Positions 62,556 through 64,000 of a DNA stretch of 64,000 nucleotides are shown one piece after another (the stretch's first letter is position 1; every line of letters begins with the position of its first letter). The DNA comes from Hyperoplus lanceolatus (taxonomy: Eukaryota; Chordata; Actinopteri; Uranoscopiformes; Ammodytidae): the NCBI GenBank assembly GCA_026929865.2, contig CM049396.1:24509001-24573000 (forward strand), written 5' to 3'. The notes beneath the pieces were generated by a model. It saw only the letters and a program-made list of their open reading frames with translations. It did not search any database and was not told the origin of the DNA. A program made the translations under genes and the position numbers.

Positions 62556-63470
62556 ATGAACATATATAAACCTGCGAGAAAGAGAAGGTTTTCCCCTGTG
62601 TGGGAACATTTTGACCTGATCCCTCCCAATAAGGTTACACATTCAGTAACATTATCACATGTCTATTATGTTTGTTGTGCAATGTCCTATACGTTTTTTT
62701 TTCAATCCAAGATTAAGTGTTTGTTGTGTGCTAAGGAATTGCGATACAACAACAACAACACCTCATCCATGTTGTTGAGGCCTTTTCATGCTTTGAAATA
62801 AAAAACAAGGGGAATGTGATCGGACCAACACCAAGTATTTACATAATTCCAAAATATCCACTTAGCAACATACTTTCCCATTCCTGACCTAATTTCCAAA
62901 ACAACTATAAAAATGTACTGAACTAACACTATAGAAAATAGTATATATATATTGTATATATATAAAACACTATTCTTTTTCTCCCATTGACCAGAAAGAA
63001 GGAGCTGGATGAGGCCTTGGTGTCAATGATTTACAAAGACACCCAGCCGTTCAGCATAATAGAAGACTTTAGGGAGAAGGATTTAGGGAGTTTGAGGCAT
63101 AACTGGATTCAACCTATGTTATCCCAACAAGAAAGATGTGTTTGGTGACAATGATGAAGCATGAGAGTACTATTTAATTTAACACATCAATTATTATTTT
63201 CTTCTTGTAACCTTTATTTTCTTCCTTTCCTTTAGACTGCAAAGGCAATGGTTGAGGGGAAGTACTCAAGTGATAAATAGAGCCAAAGCTGCGGTCCAGA
63301 AGGTAACAGCAGTCAAGCTGATATGTGGACATCCAATAACATGGCTGTGACCTGCCATTATATAGATGGGAACACCTTTCTCCAGACAGCTTTACTGGGT
63401 GCAGTGAAATTCCCACAGGCACACACAGCACAACATTGAGCATGTGTGATGAGATCCCTCGTGGGGAAAT
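62556..63470 (+). pseudogene. Decayed hAT (BED-finger) transposase gene
   Basis: The first piece (62556-62630) reads ARKRRFSPVWEHFDLIPPNK. An apparent intron (gttaca ... ccaag) is followed from 62711 by IKCLLCAKELRYNNNNTS and LRPFHALK, together a BED-type zinc finger with CxxC and a distal His. The piece at 62991-63160 reads RKKELDEALVSMIYKDTQPF and SIIEDF, then, in shifted frames, a CLVTMMKHEST-like end. The piece at 63233-63470 reads AKAAVQKVTAVKLICGH and, after a stop or shift, the CHYIDGNT...LLGAVKFPQAHTAQH stretch typical of hAT transposases. Several frameshifts and stops; no catalytic C-terminal/dimerisation region is visible. Related to ZBED-like genes, but this copy is dead. Confidence 0.82.
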
Positions 63471-64000
63471 GGGGATGACAGTTTTTCACAATTGCTTAAA
63501 CACATTTCCTGAAAGACCACCTTACTTTCTCAACACCATAAACACAAATCTCAAAACTCACACACAAAATGCAAAATCCATACACGTCTCTTGCAAAAGC
63601 ACACTTTGCCCTCAAAACAGTGTTAACTCTTCACTAAATGGTATTTTCTTTTCATATGACAAACACATGCATCATATGACTAGACATTTCTAAGCACCCA
63701 TTGAACACTGGTCTGCAGGATGGAAAACACTATAGTATGAATGGAAAACACTATAAGAATGCTTTATCAGTAGAATTATGCCTTTGCATGTTCAGTGTTA
63801 CACTTTCACCTGATGAATGTAAAATAAATACCATATAATGTTTTACGTACTCAGAAAACAACACACAAGGGAAAAAATGTGTAATCATTGTGCTACAATT
63901 TCTTTGTTACTTGCATTTAATAAAAAAACCTTTGAAAGAAAAGAGAAAACAACACACAATACTTTACAGTAACAACAAATACTGTATTTGTACCCCAAAA
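63471..64000. repeat. A/C-rich repeat flanking the hAT remnant, right
   Basis: acagtttttcacaattgctt and repeated aaacaca/ctcaaaactcacac motifs, of the type seen in fish DNA-transposon ends. gaaaacactatag is duplicated at 63723 and 63743. No gene seen to the window end. Confidence 0.4.

Overview
This is eukaryotic, almost certainly teleost fish, genomic DNA. The evidence is spliced vertebrate genes with GT-AG introns, long CA/GT and ATCT microsatellites, tRNA-derived SINEs with the usual fish tail, L2-type LINEs with a GGCAA 3' tail, and many TIR elements. Nothing prokaryotic was seen: no operons, CRISPR arrays or ribosome-binding sites.

Two host gene families are present. (1) cadps (calcium-dependent secretion activator, dense-core vesicle priming) lies on the minus strand. 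Its first three coding exons are at 61370-61011, 47695-47582 and 42965-42633, all phase 0. The rest of the gene was not found in the window. (2) HIPK-like protein kinases lie on the plus strand. An apparently intact 13-coding-exon gene spans 23307-28903 (547 aa predicted). A broken paralogue spans 6254-8636 and belongs to a segmental duplication: about 5560-8698 plus 14520-15130 matches about 22625-26467 plus 30717-31710. If cadps exon 4 lies beyond the left edge, the kinase pair is nested antisense in cadps intron 3.

Layout: 486-2352 is a hAT-type element with perfect 8-bp target duplications. It carries broken ORFs of a multi-copy family with a GCDTTS motif and an 88-nt near-perfect hairpin. 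2870-4836 is a 5'-truncated L2-type LINE (minus) with an open RT reading frame. 5560-8698 is the kinase pseudogene. 8699-14519 is a near full-length L2-type LINE (plus) interrupted by a young non-autonomous LTR retrotransposon (11067-12746, LTRs identical by eye). 15-22.6 kb is repeat-rich and gene-free (LINE fragment, Harbinger-like MITE, two direct-repeat pairs). 22.6-29 kb is the intact kinase gene, with MITEs in two introns. 29-42.6 kb is non-coding with a hAT-like element, a TIR element, and a 715-bp hAT MITE with perfect 8-bp TSD. 42.6-61.4 kb is the 5' part of cadps, with introns holding SINEs, MITEs, an inverted minisatellite and long dinucleotide arrays. 62.5-63.5 kb holds a decayed BED-finger hAT transposase gene.

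The most unusual points are the kinase pseudogene, whose exon 2 is replaced by a patch copied from the nearby hAT cargo (template-switch signature) and whose DFG motif was removed by a deletion between 9-bp repeats; the intact kinase, which lacks the HIPK activation-loop tyrosine and has a tail built from tandemly duplicated small exons; and the paralogous empty sites that order the mobile-element insertions. All identifications come from reading the sequence and recalled family motifs; no database search was run.
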